NCBI RefSeq assembly: GCF_018343775.1
Contig: NZ_CP074349.1
Span: 5,012,001-5,076,000 of the forward strand
Origin: Pseudomonas cichorii
GTDB lineage: Bacteria > Pseudomonadota > Gammaproteobacteria > Pseudomonadales > Pseudomonadaceae
Direction: 5' to 3'
Length of the DNA stretch: 64,000 nt
Shown here piece by piece: positions 35,236 to 44,197 of this stretch. Position numbers and translations under genes: made by a program. Positions within the stretch are counted from its first letter, which is position 1. Every line of letters starts with the position of its first letter. Under the pieces are notes generated by a model. The model had not been told where the DNA came from. It was given only the letters and a program-made list of their open reading frames with translations, and ran no database searches.

Positions 35236-36234
35236 TCAAACCGTAGCCAGTACAGCCACGGTGATGGCCTTGACCCGAATATTATCCCGCCAATGTGTTT
35301 CCGGTTCTTTCAGCCCAAGCCGCCGGGTCGCGAAAATGCCCGGCAGATTGATACCTGTTTCCCGCGTGTAACCAATACCGCCCGAGTAGCGCGGGTTGAT
35401 TTCCAGCAAGTGCGGCTTGCCATCGGCGTCGTCACGGGTCTGCACGTTGATCAGGCCGTCACAGCCAAAGTGCTCGGCGGCCTCCACGGCCAGCCGGACA
35501 GCCTCGCTGTCGCGCTCGAACGTCTGGTTCATGCCCTGCTTGCGGCGCCCGACGAAGGCCACCGCCTTGCCATGTTCACAGACCATATCCACCGAACACT
35601 CGCTGCCCGGCATATACGGCATGAGTAACATGGGCGGCCTGTCATCGGACTGGCGATAAGCGTTCAGGTACGCCTCGAAGCTGGTTTCCCGGGCATCGGG
35701 GTTGGCGAAGCAACGGAAGTCATCGACGCCTGCCTTGAAGCGCCAGAATCCATGCCCGAAAATCCCCACCGTCGGCTTGATACACACCTCTCCCGTGCGG
35801 GACAGGGTTTCGTAGGCGGCCTGCAACTCTTCGGTATTACTTGCGCTGATCCCCGGTATGCACGCCAGACCAGCCTGTTCGGCAGCGGCAGTGAAAAGGC
35901 TTTTGTCGTCTACATTGATAAAGGTCTGCATGCTGGTGCCGCCGGTGACCAGATCAAAACCCTCCGCCACGAAACGCTCACGATGCGCTTCATAAAAACT
36001 GCCGACACGCCCGGCAATAATGACTTTGACGCCCAGCTCGCGGGCCGTTTCGAGGACCCAGTCAATGCGCTCTGCGTTATTGCGCGGCTCCTGCAAGGCA
36101 ACGTCGGCCTGCCCGGTAATTTCCGAGCGATCCTGACGATGGGACGCGATAATCCGCACCGAGGCCGGCAACGCCTCACGCGCGCCCATGATGACTTCGC
36201 GCTGGCTGGACTGGCCTTCAAGGAACCAAATCAT
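35236..36234 (-). CDS. ATP-grasp ligase of the ter biosynthetic module
   Basis: 332 residues with an ATP-grasp fold. The ATP-binding Lys is in VCIKPTVGIFGHGFWRF near 145-160, a Gly-rich loop precedes VGRRKQGMN, and the metal-binding motif LLEINPRYSGGIGYT is near 290, with the acidic partner in GLINVQTRDD. Such enzymes join a carboxylate to an amine through an acyl-phosphate. It is the first gene of the minus-strand ter array, and its leader (36235-36356) should carry the promoter for all twelve following genes. The substrate is unknown. Confidence 0.87.
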   Translation of the reverse strand: MIWFLEGQSSQREVIMGAREALPASVRIIASHRQDRSEITGQADVALQEPRNNAERIDWVLETARELGVKVIIAGRVGSFYEAHRERFVAEGFDLVTGGTSMQTFINVDDKSLFTAAAEQAGLACIPGISASNTEELQAAYETLSRTGEVCIKPTVGIFGHGFWRFKAGVDDFRCFANPDARETSFEAYLNAYRQSDDRPPMLLMPYMPGSECSVDMVCEHGKAVAFVGRRKQGMNQTFERDSEAVRLAVEAAEHFGCDGLINVQTRDDADGKPHLLEINPRYSGGIGYTRETGINLPGIFATRRLGLKEPETHWRDNIRVKAITVAVLATV

Positions 36235-36356
36235 GTGACTCTCCAGAAAACAAAGCAGCGTTCTAAGCAGCTTTGACGAATTTTGTAATAACTGTTTTGC
36301 TTCAAAATGTTCGGATTAAGGCAAAGTCACGCCATTTTTCACTAGGGGACAATGAC

Positions 36357-36905
36357 ATGAAGTGGCTCAAGCGGTCGATTTGGCTTTTGGTTTTCGTTGC
36401 ATTCGGGCTCGGCGCACTCAGCCTCTACTACGTATTGCCGCGCCATGATGTCGTGATGGTCACGGGCGTGGAAGTAAAAAGAATGGACGCAGACGGCGTA
36501 ATCAACGCCGACAACGTGGCCGACGGCCCGACCCGCGATGTCTACTTCATCAACACCGAAGACCCGGACACCAAGAAAGTCGTGGTCTACCGCAACGAAG
36601 ACACCGGCTGGAGCTTCCCGTGGTACTTCAAGTTCGACTCGGCAGACATCCAGGCAAAAGCCCAGGGTTATTCTCGTGATTCACAACAACTGGCACTGAT
36701 CCGCTACTACGGCTGGCGCATCCAGATCCTGTCGATGTTCCCCAACATCACTCAGGTCGAACTCACCAACAGTCGCGAGCAACCCTTTCCGATCTTCAAC
36801 GCGATCTTCTTCGGCGTGCTGATTCTGTTGGTGCTGGTCGTGGTGATTGTGGTCAAGCGCCGGTTTCGCAAGCAGCCGCGGGTGGATGGGGTGGTGAGGG
36901 GGTAG
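36357..36905 (+). CDS. DUF1523 family membrane protein
   Basis: 182 residues. The N-terminal helix (about 6-24, SIWLLVFVAFGLGALSLYYV) and C-terminal helix (about 145-168) flank a soluble segment with VMVTGVEVKRMD, DVYFINTED, and WSFPWYFKFDSADIQAKAQ. DUF1523 proteins of this kind are widespread in Gram-negatives and of unknown function. The frame opens 28 codons earlier, but the ATG at 36357 after AGGGGAC gives the typical hydrophobic start. It diverges from the ATP-grasp gene. Confidence 0.82.
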   Translation: MKWLKRSIWLLVFVAFGLGALSLYYVLPRHDVVMVTGVEVKRMDADGVINADNVADGPTRDVYFINTEDPDTKKVVVYRNEDTGWSFPWYFKFDSADIQAKAQGYSRDSQQLALIRYYGWRIQILSMFPNITQVELTNSREQPFPIFNAIFFGVLILLVLVVVIVVKRRFRKQPRVDGVVRG

Positions 36906-36911
36906 GCGGAT

Positions 36912-38327
36912 TTATTCGGGGGGATGCGCAATGCTCCCCCGCAGCCAGAAACGAGGCAGAGAAGGACCTCCAAAACCCTGCCCAGACTGCTGCTGAAGAT
37001 TCTCCAGGTCGGGAAAGTCGCGAATGATCGTATAGAAAATCAGGCCTGCTCCCAGAACAAGACAGGCCATCCATAAGCGATCAAGAATCAGGTTGCGCGA
37101 AACCGGTGTGACCTGCCACTCATGCAAGGCCAATAACCAACCAATAACTATTGCCAGCCATAACTGCGAATACGGCATGACAATAACGCCATCGACCATA
37201 GCCTGTGTCAGCGCACCAACCAGACTTGCGAAAAGGCAAAGCCGTAGCAGATCGACAGGTTCTAGAGAGTAAGCTCTCTTGCGTAACAAGAGGCCGGTCA
37301 CCACAAGTCCATAAAGAGCCAGTCCGGCCACGCACAATGTGGAGGGTATTCCCCACTCGCTTGCCCACTGCAGAATCGCCTGATGCGGATGCGCGCCATA
37401 CGGGTTCCAGATATCGGCAAAATGCATCGGCCCAAAACCCAGCAGCGGACGCTCCTTGATCATGGTCCATGCCTGCTGCCACAACAGCTCACGGGCAGAC
37501 AGCGAAGTATTCAGCCGCTCACCGGCAAAGTTGACGACGTCAATGCCCAGCCAGGCGGGTAAAAGACTGAAAAGAAGAAGAAACAGCAATACCCCCACTG
37601 AGGCTGCCGCCAGTTGCCAGCCTACCCAGTGGCGTCCGGCACGTCCGAAACAGGAAGCCACGACCACAGCAGCGCCCATCCCCAGCCATGTACCTCGCGT
37701 ACCACCTGTCACGGCGATCATCCACCAGAGACTCAACAGGATAAAGATCGATACCTTGATAGAACGCCGCGCAGAAACCAGCAGCAGCGGCAAGGCGAGT
37801 AACGGCAACGTAAACGTCTGAAACTGGCCATAGAAACGCTTGTTGGAAAAACCTTCCAACAGCAGATCTGTATCCAGAGCAGGAGGAAAACTCAGGAAGG
37901 CTGCGGCAGTTGCAGAAAGAAACTGAAGTATTTTGATAGAGCAGATGAAGACAACGAAGCCAATGAAAAGCCGGTCAAGCTGAGCGCCGTGATTTTGTCG
38001 CTGTTGGGCAAATGCACTGGCGATGGCACAACACAGCAACAAGACCGATAACTCGATCAATGCCCAAAGAGGCTGATGGGCTGTCAGGCTGGAAATGATT
38101 CCGCCCAGCAATACACATGAAAAAACAGCCTTGATGCCCGGTTGAAACACACTGACATTCAGGCCCTTGATCGAATATAGACAGAGGGTCAATACGGATA
38201 AGGAGCCAATAAGAAACTGTGCCAGTCTCTGGAAGTTGTGGCCGGAAAACTCAAAGGTGCCAGCGCAGATAAAAAGCGTGATGCAACAGAAGAAGAAAAA
38301 AATATGGTTTTTTGCTGTAGATAACAC
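36912..38327 (-). CDS. tfpO: O-antigen ligase / pilin O-oligosaccharyltransferase (TfpO/PilO-like)
   Basis: A 471-residue inner-membrane protein with about eleven helices and a large periplasmic loop. The Wzy_C motif region includes GFSNKRFYGQFQTFTLPLL near 165 and GFGPMHFADIWNPYGAHPHQAILQWASEWGI-like residues (key Gly-Pro-Met-His and His-Pro-His) near 305-330. Location directly behind pilA and the Ser-ending pilin point to TfpO rather than WaaL. The frame could start at a TTG (38354), but that codon is in the T-run of the pilA terminator. The GTG at 38327, seven bases behind TGGAG, is preferred. Confidence 0.85.
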   Translation of the reverse strand: MLSTAKNHIFFFFCCITLFICAGTFEFSGHNFQRLAQFLIGSLSVLTLCLYSIKGLNVSVFQPGIKAVFSCVLLGGIISSLTAHQPLWALIELSVLLLCCAIASAFAQQRQNHGAQLDRLFIGFVVFICSIKILQFLSATAAAFLSFPPALDTDLLLEGFSNKRFYGQFQTFTLPLLALPLLLVSARRSIKVSIFILLSLWWMIAVTGGTRGTWLGMGAAVVVASCFGRAGRHWVGWQLAAASVGVLLFLLLFSLLPAWLGIDVVNFAGERLNTSLSARELLWQQAWTMIKERPLLGFGPMHFADIWNPYGAHPHQAILQWASEWGIPSTLCVAGLALYGLVVTGLLLRKRAYSLEPVDLLRLCLFASLVGALTQAMVDGVIVMPYSQLWLAIVIGWLLALHEWQVTPVSRNLILDRLWMACLVLGAGLIFYTIIRDFPDLENLQQQSGQGFGGPSLPRFWLRGSIAHPPE

Positions 38328-38352
38328 TTGGAGACTCCAGACCTCCGATATC

Positions 38353-38375
38353 AAAAAAGGCGCCGAAGCGCCTTT
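38353..38375 (-). terminator. Rho-independent terminator after pilA
   Basis: On the minus strand AAAGGCGC pairs with GCGCCTTT across a TTCG tetraloop and is followed by a T-run. It lies 12 bases after the pilA stop and before the ligase gene, so pilin mRNA should exceed ligase mRNA, with the ligase made by read-through. Confidence 0.9.
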
Positions 38376-38386
38376 CTTTCAAGCTA

Positions 38387-38776
38387 TTACGAGCCAGCGC
38401 ACCCGTTAGGAGCGGCGTTTGCTGGTGTGACAGTACATGTCCAAGAAACAACACCACCTACAGCTGTAGTTGCCGGAAACCCTGCTTGAAGGCGGACTGT
38501 AACCGTAGGGTTTGAACGAGTAGCCGTCAACAAACCTCCGGCACTACATCCGCTAATCGCACTTGCACCAGTACCGCAAACATCAGCAGCTGCAATTCCA
38601 TTAGACCAGTTCTCCGCCACCGCCAATTTAGCGGAGTCAAGGCTTGCGAGCGCAGCGGAGGCCTGCGCTCGCAAGGTATAATTTTGATAGGACGGAATGG
38701 CTACCGCAGCCAGAATACCGATGATCGCAACCACGATCATCAGTTCGATCAACGTAAAACCTTTTTGTGTTTGCAT
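38387..38776 (-). CDS. pilA: Type IV major pilin PilA
   Basis: 129-residue prepilin with leader MQTQKG cleaved before F7 by PilD. Glu at mature position 5 (E11) and the hydrophobic helix [19 protein letters not shown] are canonical. Four cysteines are present: C67 and C77 in the variable region, and C114 and C126 closing the C-terminal D-loop. The last residue is Ser129, matching the group I pilins whose C-terminal Ser is glycosylated. It is divergent from pilB, with a sigma-54 promoter at 38824-38839 and a ribosome site GGAG 8 bases before the ATG. Confidence 0.96.
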   Translation of the reverse strand: MQTQKGFTLIELMIVVAIIGILAAVAIPSYQNYTLRAQASAALASLDSAKLAVAENWSNGIAAADVCGTGASAISGCSAGGLLTATRSNPTVTVRLQAGFPATTAVGGVVSWTCTVTPANAAPNGCAGS

Positions 38777-38823
38777 GGATACATCTCCAAGGCGTCAATG
38801 AGGTGGTGCCTTGCAGAAGTAAA

Positions 38824-38839
38824 AGCACAGCCCATGCCA
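38824..38839 (-). promoter_or_regulatory. Sigma-54 (RpoN) -24/-12 promoter of pilA
   Basis: TGGCATGGGCTGTGCT on the minus strand. GG and GC are 12 bases apart, as in TGGCACG-N4-TTGC, with two mismatches. It lies 48 bases before the pilA ATG. In Pseudomonas pilA is transcribed by RpoN with PilR, so PilS/PilR control is likely. Confidence 0.8.
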
Positions 38840-39001
38840 AATTCGATACCGCGCAGTTGATTGACCAAAATCAACCATAAGTGCTCTTCGCGCCAACTGA
38901 AATCATCAGAAACTGACAATTTTCGTCACATCCCACACTGCCATTTGGCAGCAAAGCCCGACTGCGCTATAAACCTCACACTGTCTGTGTCTGGTGGTTT
39001 T

Positions 39002-40699
39002 ATGTCTGATGTCGTCCTCACCGGTCTGGCCAAGCAATTGGTCGAAGCCGAGCTTCTCACTGAAAAAACTGCGCAGCAGGCTTACCAACAGGCACGGCGC
39101 GACAAGATTTCGCTGGTCAGTTATCTGGTACAGAACAAACTGGTCAAAAGTCTGGTACTGGCAGAGCTGGCATCCGATCAGTTCGGCGTGCCCTTCCTTG
39201 ACCTCAATTGCCTTGATAAAGAAAGCCAGCCCAAAGGGCTGGTCAGTGAAAAGCTGGTACGCCAGCATCATGCCCTGCCTTTATGGCGGCGCGGCAACAA
39301 GTTGTTCGTAGGAGTATCGGACCCCACCAACCATCAAGCCGTCACCGATATCCAGTTCAGTACAGGCCTCAATACCGAAGCGATTCTGGTTGAGGACGAC
39401 AAGCTCACCGATGCCATCGAAAAGCTGTTCGATACGGGCATGGGCCTCGGAGACATGGCAGATGTCGATCTGGGCCTGGATATCGAGCAGGCCGATAACG
39501 CCAAAGAAACTTCGATATCCGGAAAAGACGATGCCGACGACGCCCCCGTAGTGCGCTTCGTCAACAAGATGCTGATGGATGCCATTCGTATGGGCTCCTC
39601 GGACTTGCACTTCGAGCCTTATGAAAAGGTCTTTCGCGTGCGCTTTCGTACCGATGGCATCTTGCATGAAGCCGCCAAGCCCCCTATCCATCTGGCCAGC
39701 CGGATTGCCGCACGCCTGAAAGTCATGGCCAGTCTGGATATCTCGGAGCGGCGCAAGCCTCAGGATGGCCGAGTCAAACTACGGGTATCCAAAAGCAAGG
39801 CCATCGATTTTCGTATGAACACCCTGCCAACGCTATGGGGTGAAAAGATTGTGATGCGGATCCTGGACCCCACCAGCGCCCAGATGGGTATCGATGCGCT
39901 GGGGTATGAGCCGGATCAGAAAGCACTTTATCTTGAAGCACTCAAACAGCCACAAGGGATGATCCTGGTCACCGGCCCAACCGGGTCGGGTAAAACCGTT
40001 TCGCTCTATACCGGGCTGAATATCCTCAATACCGTGGACATCAATATTTCTACCGCCGAAGACCCGGTGGAGATCAACCTGGAAGGCATCAACCAGGTCA
40101 ACGTCAACCCGCGCCAGGGCATGGACTTCTCCCAGGCGTTGCGAGCCTTTCTGCGTCAGGACCCGGACGTAATCATGGTGGGCGAGATCCGCGACCTGGA
40201 AACCGCAGAAATCGCGATCAAGGCCTCCCAGACCGGCCATATGGTGCTTTCCACCCTGCACACCAATAGCGCGGCAGAAACCCTGACACGCCTGCATCAT
40301 ATGGGCGTCGCGGCTTTTAACATTGCCACAGCCATCAACCTGATCATTGCCCAGCGTCTGGCTCGCAAACTCTGCCCTCACTGCAAGAAAGAAATCGAGG
40401 TGCCACGGGAAACCCTGCTCAAGGAAGGTTTCCCGGAGTCGGAAATAGGCAAGTTCAAAATCTACGGTCCTGTCGGTTGCGACCACTGCAATGGCGGCTA
40501 CAGGGGCCGGGTCGGTATTTACGAAGTGGTCAAGAAAACCCCGGAGCTGGAACGCATCATCATGGAAGAAGGCAACTCACTGGAAATTTCAAAACAGATG
40601 CGCAAGGACGGCTTCAATGACTTGCGCACTTCAGGCTTGCATAAAGCCATGCAGGGCATCACCAGTCTTGAAGAAGTCAACCGCGTGACCAAGGATTAA
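39002..40699 (+). CDS. pilB: Type IV pilus assembly ATPase PilB
   Basis: Hexameric extension motor that powers pilin polymerisation from the cytoplasm. The 565-residue protein has the N-terminal T2SSE_N/GspE_N domain (about 55-155), the Walker A GPTGSGKT near 325, the Asp-box/Walker B region QDPDVIMVGEIRDLE near 385, a His box, and a tetracysteine zinc site (CPHCKK near 458 and CDHCNGG near 493). The frame is open upstream, but the ATG at 39002 gives MSDVVLTGLAKQLVEAEL, the family start. The ribosome site is weak. It is the first gene of pilBCD, 2 bases before pilC. Confidence 0.96.
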   Translation: MSDVVLTGLAKQLVEAELLTEKTAQQAYQQARRDKISLVSYLVQNKLVKSLVLAELASDQFGVPFLDLNCLDKESQPKGLVSEKLVRQHHALPLWRRGNKLFVGVSDPTNHQAVTDIQFSTGLNTEAILVEDDKLTDAIEKLFDTGMGLGDMADVDLGLDIEQADNAKETSISGKDDADDAPVVRFVNKMLMDAIRMGSSDLHFEPYEKVFRVRFRTDGILHEAAKPPIHLASRIAARLKVMASLDISERRKPQDGRVKLRVSKSKAIDFRMNTLPTLWGEKIVMRILDPTSAQMGIDALGYEPDQKALYLEALKQPQGMILVTGPTGSGKTVSLYTGLNILNTVDINISTAEDPVEINLEGINQVNVNPRQGMDFSQALRAFLRQDPDVIMVGEIRDLETAEIAIKASQTGHMVLSTLHTNSAAETLTRLHHMGVAAFNIATAINLIIAQRLARKLCPHCKKEIEVPRETLLKEGFPESEIGKFKIYGPVGCDHCNGGYRGRVGIYEVVKKTPELERIIMEEGNSLEISKQMRKDGFNDLRTSGLHKAMQGITSLEEVNRVTKD

Positions 40700-40701
40700 A
40701 C

Positions 40702-41919
40702 ATGGCTAGCAAAGCAGTCAAAGTCACTGTTTACACCTGGGAAGGCCTGGACAAGAAAGGCTCGAAGATGACAGGTGAGTTGAGCGGCCATAACCCGGCA
40801 CTCATCAAGGCACAGTTGCGCAAGCAGGGCATCAATCCCACAAAAGTGCGTAAAAAGTCCGTCTCCATATTCGGCAACGGCAAGAAGATCAAGCCGCTGG
40901 ATATCGCCTTTTTCTCAAGACAAATGGCGACGATGATGAAAGCAGGCGTTCCACTGCTGCAATCTTTCGACATCATCAGCGAGGGTGCCGAAAACCCGAA
41001 CATGCGGGCGCTGGTGGACTTCCTGAAGCAGGAGGTATCGGCGGGCAACAGCCTGGCAACGGCCCTGCGACAAAAGCCTGAGTACTTTGACGACCTGTAT
41101 TGCAACCTGGTGGATGCCGGCGAGCAGGCGGGTGCCCTTGAAAGCCTGCTGGATCGGGTTGCCACCTATAAGGAAAAGACCGAGGCACTCAAGTCCAAGA
41201 TCAAGAAGGCCATGACCTACCCGATTGCTGTCATGGTTGTAGCGGTGATTGTTTCGGGTATTTTGCTGATCAAGGTCGTGCCGCAATTTCAGTCGGTATT
41301 TGCAGGTTTTAATGCTCAATTACCCGCCTTTACCTTGATGGTCATCGGCCTATCAGAAATCGTGCAGAATTGGTGGCTGGCCATCGTCGGTCTTTTTATT
41401 GTCGGCTTTTTCATGTTCAAACGAGCCTACAAGCAATCCCAGAACTTTCGTGACCGTATCGACAGACTCCTGTTGAAAGTCCCGATCATTGGGCCGTTGA
41501 TTTTCAAATCATCTGTAGCTCGTTATGCACGAACCCTTGCAACAACCTTCGCAGCAGGCGTTCCGCTGGTGGAGGCACTTGACTCGGTAGCAGGTGCAAC
41601 CGGGAATGTGGTGTTCAAGAATGCGGTCAACAAGATCAAGCAAGACGTTTCAACCGGTATGCAACTGAACTTCTCAATGCGTTCAGTGAATGTATTCCCG
41701 AGCCTGGCCATTCAAATGACTGCGATTGGTGAAGAGTCCGGTGCACTGGACTCCATGCTCGACAAGGTTGCGACTTACTACGAGGACGAAGTCGATAATA
41801 TGGTCGACAGCCTTACCAGCCTGATGGAGCCCATGATCATGGCGGTACTCGGCGTTATCGTGGGAGGCCTGGTGCTGGCCATGTACTTGCCTATCTTCAA
41901 ACTCGGAAACGTCGTCTGA
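40702..41919 (+). CDS. pilC: Type IV pilus inner-membrane platform protein PilC
   Basis: 405-residue polytopic protein that couples PilB and PilT to pilin. Two T2SSF cytoplasmic domains are seen: residues about 68-190 (FSRQMATMMKAGVPLLQSFDII) and about 270-395 (ARTLATTFAAGVPLVEALDSVAG), each followed by membrane helices, with the last helix near 375-398. The length is normal. The ATG is 2 bases behind the pilB stop, and pilD begins 1 base after the pilC stop. Confidence 0.97.
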   Translation: MASKAVKVTVYTWEGLDKKGSKMTGELSGHNPALIKAQLRKQGINPTKVRKKSVSIFGNGKKIKPLDIAFFSRQMATMMKAGVPLLQSFDIISEGAENPNMRALVDFLKQEVSAGNSLATALRQKPEYFDDLYCNLVDAGEQAGALESLLDRVATYKEKTEALKSKIKKAMTYPIAVMVVAVIVSGILLIKVVPQFQSVFAGFNAQLPAFTLMVIGLSEIVQNWWLAIVGLFIVGFFMFKRAYKQSQNFRDRIDRLLLKVPIIGPLIFKSSVARYARTLATTFAAGVPLVEALDSVAGATGNVVFKNAVNKIKQDVSTGMQLNFSMRSVNVFPSLAIQMTAIGEESGALDSMLDKVATYYEDEVDNMVDSLTSLMEPMIMAVLGVIVGGLVLAMYLPIFKLGNVV

Positions 41920-41920
41920 T

Positions 41921-42793
41921 ATGCCCCTTCTCGATTTCCTGGCCAGCTCCATGCTGGCCTTCGTCATTTTCACCTCTGTTCTAGGCCTGCTGGTTGGCAG
42001 CTTTCTCAATGTGGTGGTTTATCGCCTGCCCAAAATGATGGATCGCGACTGGAAGATTCAGGCACGGGAAATACTGGGACTGCCCGCCGAGCCCAAGCCG
42101 GATACTTTCAACCTGATCCTTCCGCATTCCAGTTGCCCGCAATGCAACCACCGGATTCGCGCCTGGGAAAACATTCCGGTCATCAGTTATCTGGCCCTCG
42201 GCGGTAAATGCTCGAACTGCAAGACAGCGATCAGCAAACGCTACCCGCTGGTCGAACTGACCTGCGGGATAGTGTCAGGCTACATTGCCTGGCATTTCGG
42301 TTTTGGCTGGCAGGCTGCGGCGATGCTGGTGCTGAGCTGGGGCTTGTTGGCCATGAGCCTGATCGATGCCGATCACCAACTACTGCCGGACTCCCTGGTC
42401 CTTCCCCTGTTATGGCTGGGGCTTATCGTCAATGCCTTTGGCCTGTTCACATCCCTCAATGATGCCATCTGGGGAGCCGTGGCCGGCTATCTGGCGCTGT
42501 GGTCGGTGTTCTGGCTATTCAAGTTGCTAACCGGCAAGGAAGGCATGGGTTACGGTGACTTCAAGTTGCTCGGCATGCTCGGGGCCTGGGGCGGCTGGCA
42601 GATCCTGCCGTTGACGATCTTTTTATCGTCGCTGGTGGGCGCTGTGCTGGGCGTGATCCTGATGCGCATTCGCCAGGTCGAGGCGGGAACGCCGATTCCC
42701 TTCGGTCCTTATCTGGCCATCGCGGGGTGGATCGCTTTGCTCTGGGGTGGTCAAATAACCGACTCCTATTTGCAGTTTGCCGGTTTCAAATGA
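41921..42793 (+). CDS. pilD: Prepilin peptidase / N-methyltransferase PilD
   Basis: 290-residue inner-membrane aspartyl protease that cleaves prepilins after Gly and methylates the new N-terminus; it also serves type II secretion pseudopilins. The zinc tetracysteine loop is complete (C72, C75, C97, C100). The two catalytic Asp are D149 ([12 protein letters not shown]) and D213 ([11 protein letters not shown], the GxGD motif). The stop overlaps the coaE start (ATGA). Confidence 0.97.
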   Translation: MPLLDFLASSMLAFVIFTSVLGLLVGSFLNVVVYRLPKMMDRDWKIQAREILGLPAEPKPDTFNLILPHSSCPQCNHRIRAWENIPVISYLALGGKCSNCKTAISKRYPLVELTCGIVSGYIAWHFGFGWQAAAMLVLSWGLLAMSLIDADHQLLPDSLVLPLLWLGLIVNAFGLFTSLNDAIWGAVAGYLALWSVFWLFKLLTGKEGMGYGDFKLLGMLGAWGGWQILPLTIFLSSLVGAVLGVILMRIRQVEAGTPIPFGPYLAIAGWIALLWGGQITDSYLQFAGFK

Positions 42794-43413
42794 CCAACCC
42801 TGCTTTCAAACCCTGGATTCTTGGCCTGACCGGCGGCATCGGTAGCGGTAAAAGTGCGGCAGCACAGTGCTTTATCGACCTGGGCATCCATACCGTAGAC
42901 GCTGACCATGTCGCCCGCTGGGTGGTCGAGCCCGGACGTCCGGCACTGGCACAGATTGCCGAACACTTCGGCAGCGATGTGCTTCAAGCCAGCGGCGAAC
43001 TGGATCGCGGCGCTCTGCGCTCACGGATTTTCCAGCACCCTGAAGAACGACGCTGGCTGGAAGCCCTGCTGCACCCGCTGATCAATCAGGAAATCGTCAG
43101 CTATCTGGCCCAGGCGCAATCGCCTTACGCGATTCTGGTTTCGCCGCTGCTGATCGAGTCCGGGCAATACAAGATGGTGCAACGGGTTCTGGTGATCGAT
43201 GCTCCCGAAAACCTGCAAATAGAACGCACCATGCAGCGCGACGGCTCCAGCCAGGAGCAGGTCCAGGCCATTCTCAAGGCTCAGGCGCAACGTGAAGAGC
43301 GACTGCGTCACGCCGACAATGTGCTGACCAACGATCGCGACCCGGCGTGGCTGAAAAGCGAAGTCGAGCGCCTGCATCACTTTTTTCTTACTTTGCGTGG
43401 AGGCCAATCGTGA
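42790..43413 (+). CDS. coaE: Dephospho-CoA kinase
   Basis: Last step of CoA synthesis: phosphorylates the 3'-OH of dephospho-CoA. The 207-residue P-loop kinase has [12 protein letters not shown] near residue 11-22, the [13 protein letters not shown] substrate segment near 37 and the LID region around residue 140. The ATG at 42790 overlaps the pilD stop by 4 bases, and the stop overlaps yacG by 4 bases. The frame opens earlier inside pilD, but that start would not match the family. Confidence 0.96.
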   Translation: MTNPAFKPWILGLTGGIGSGKSAAAQCFIDLGIHTVDADHVARWVVEPGRPALAQIAEHFGSDVLQASGELDRGALRSRIFQHPEERRWLEALLHPLINQEIVSYLAQAQSPYAILVSPLLIESGQYKMVQRVLVIDAPENLQIERTMQRDGSSQEQVQAILKAQAQREERLRHADNVLTNDRDPAWLKSEVERLHHFFLTLRGGQS

Positions 43414-43619
43414 GCCAACCAACAATCGTCCAATGCCCGACCTGTGGCGCCCCGGTGGAATGGAGCGCCGCCAGCCCTGCTCGTCCGTTCTGCTCCGACC
43501 GCTGCAAGCTGATCGACCTGGGCGCCTGGGCGTCCGAAGAACATGCGATTCCGGTCAGCCCGGATGCCGAGGACGAACTGTTCTCCGGTGATCTTGAACG
43601 TCCGCTACGCGATCACTGA
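43410..43619 (+). CDS. yacG: DNA gyrase inhibitor YacG (zinc-ribbon)
   Basis: A 69-residue zinc protein that inhibits gyrase by binding GyrB. Zinc ligands are C9, C12, C28 and C32 in CPTCG and CSDRCK. Conserved [15 protein letters not shown] follows. The start is a GTG at 43410 overlapping the coaE stop (GTGA), with GGAGG upstream; there is no ATG alternative that fits. Final gene of the pilBCD-coaE-yacG set. Its stop overlaps the convergent neighbour's end by 7 bases. Confidence 0.95.
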   Translation: MSQPTIVQCPTCGAPVEWSAASPARPFCSDRCKLIDLGAWASEEHAIPVSPDAEDELFSGDLERPLRDH

Positions 43620-44080
43620 CCTTGCCGTTCAAGCGCGGCCAGTAACTGCTCGGCACTGCTGAACTGTTGCTGGCTCACCAGTTGCCCGTCGCGCAACTGC
43701 AACCACAGCACCTTGTCTTCATCCCCCGCATACTGCGGCACGATGCGCGCATCGCGGTCGAGGATCACGCGATAGGAGTAATCGCGCATCTTGGGGATCG
43801 CGAACAGACTGGCAATCACGCTGGGCATCTTCTGGATATCGGCCACAAACACCGTTTGCCGCGACTCCAGAAAACCCTTGGGCTTGTCCTTGAGCGCGAC
43901 ATTGACCAGCTTGGCCGCGTCCATGCTGCGGGCGACCAGAAGTGTCTGAGTCTGGCTGTTCAGGGTGTAGGGCTGATCGTACTGGTCCAGCAGGGTCCAG
44001 GGCGTGAGCCGATCACCGACCTGCAAAGCCTGGGCGGTCAGCGGCAGTAAAGCCAGAAGCAGAATGGGCAAGAGTTTCAA
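43613..44080 (-). CDS. Exported thioredoxin-like hypothetical protein
   Basis: 155 residues with a signal peptide ([17 protein letters not shown], cleavage near 18) and a periplasmic domain beginning [22 protein letters not shown]. This opening resembles redoxin/thioredoxin-like folds, but there is no CxxC pair, so redox activity is unlikely. It is conserved next to yacG in Pseudomonas. The best start is a TTG at 44080 behind AGGA; the longer frame (from 44143) begins with Cys/His-rich residues and no ribosome site. Function unknown. Confidence 0.75.
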   Translation of the reverse strand: MKLLPILLLALLPLTAQALQVGDRLTPWTLLDQYDQPYTLNSQTQTLLVARSMDAAKLVNVALKDKPKGFLESRQTVFVADIQKMPSVIASLFAIPKMRDYSYRVILDRDARIVPQYAGDEDKVLWLQLRDGQLVSQQQFSSAEQLLAALERQGQ

Positions 44081-44197
44081 TGTGCGAGTCCTTGAGCATG
44101 AATGACAATGGGCATGAATGCTTTCACAGACATGCCCACCCAAGTCAACGGTCCAGCGTGTTTAAGGTGATCCCAGCCACCCGAACAAGCTTAAAAC

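Noticed and set aside
22250..36356. Phage or integrative element carrying the ter block
   Set aside because: No integrase, transposase, tRNA or direct repeats seen at either end; only REP elements occur. Transfer remains possible but unproven.
36912..38354. TTG at 38354 as the start of the pilin ligase
   Set aside because: It lies in the T-run of the pilA terminator and has no ribosome site; the GTG at 38327 does.
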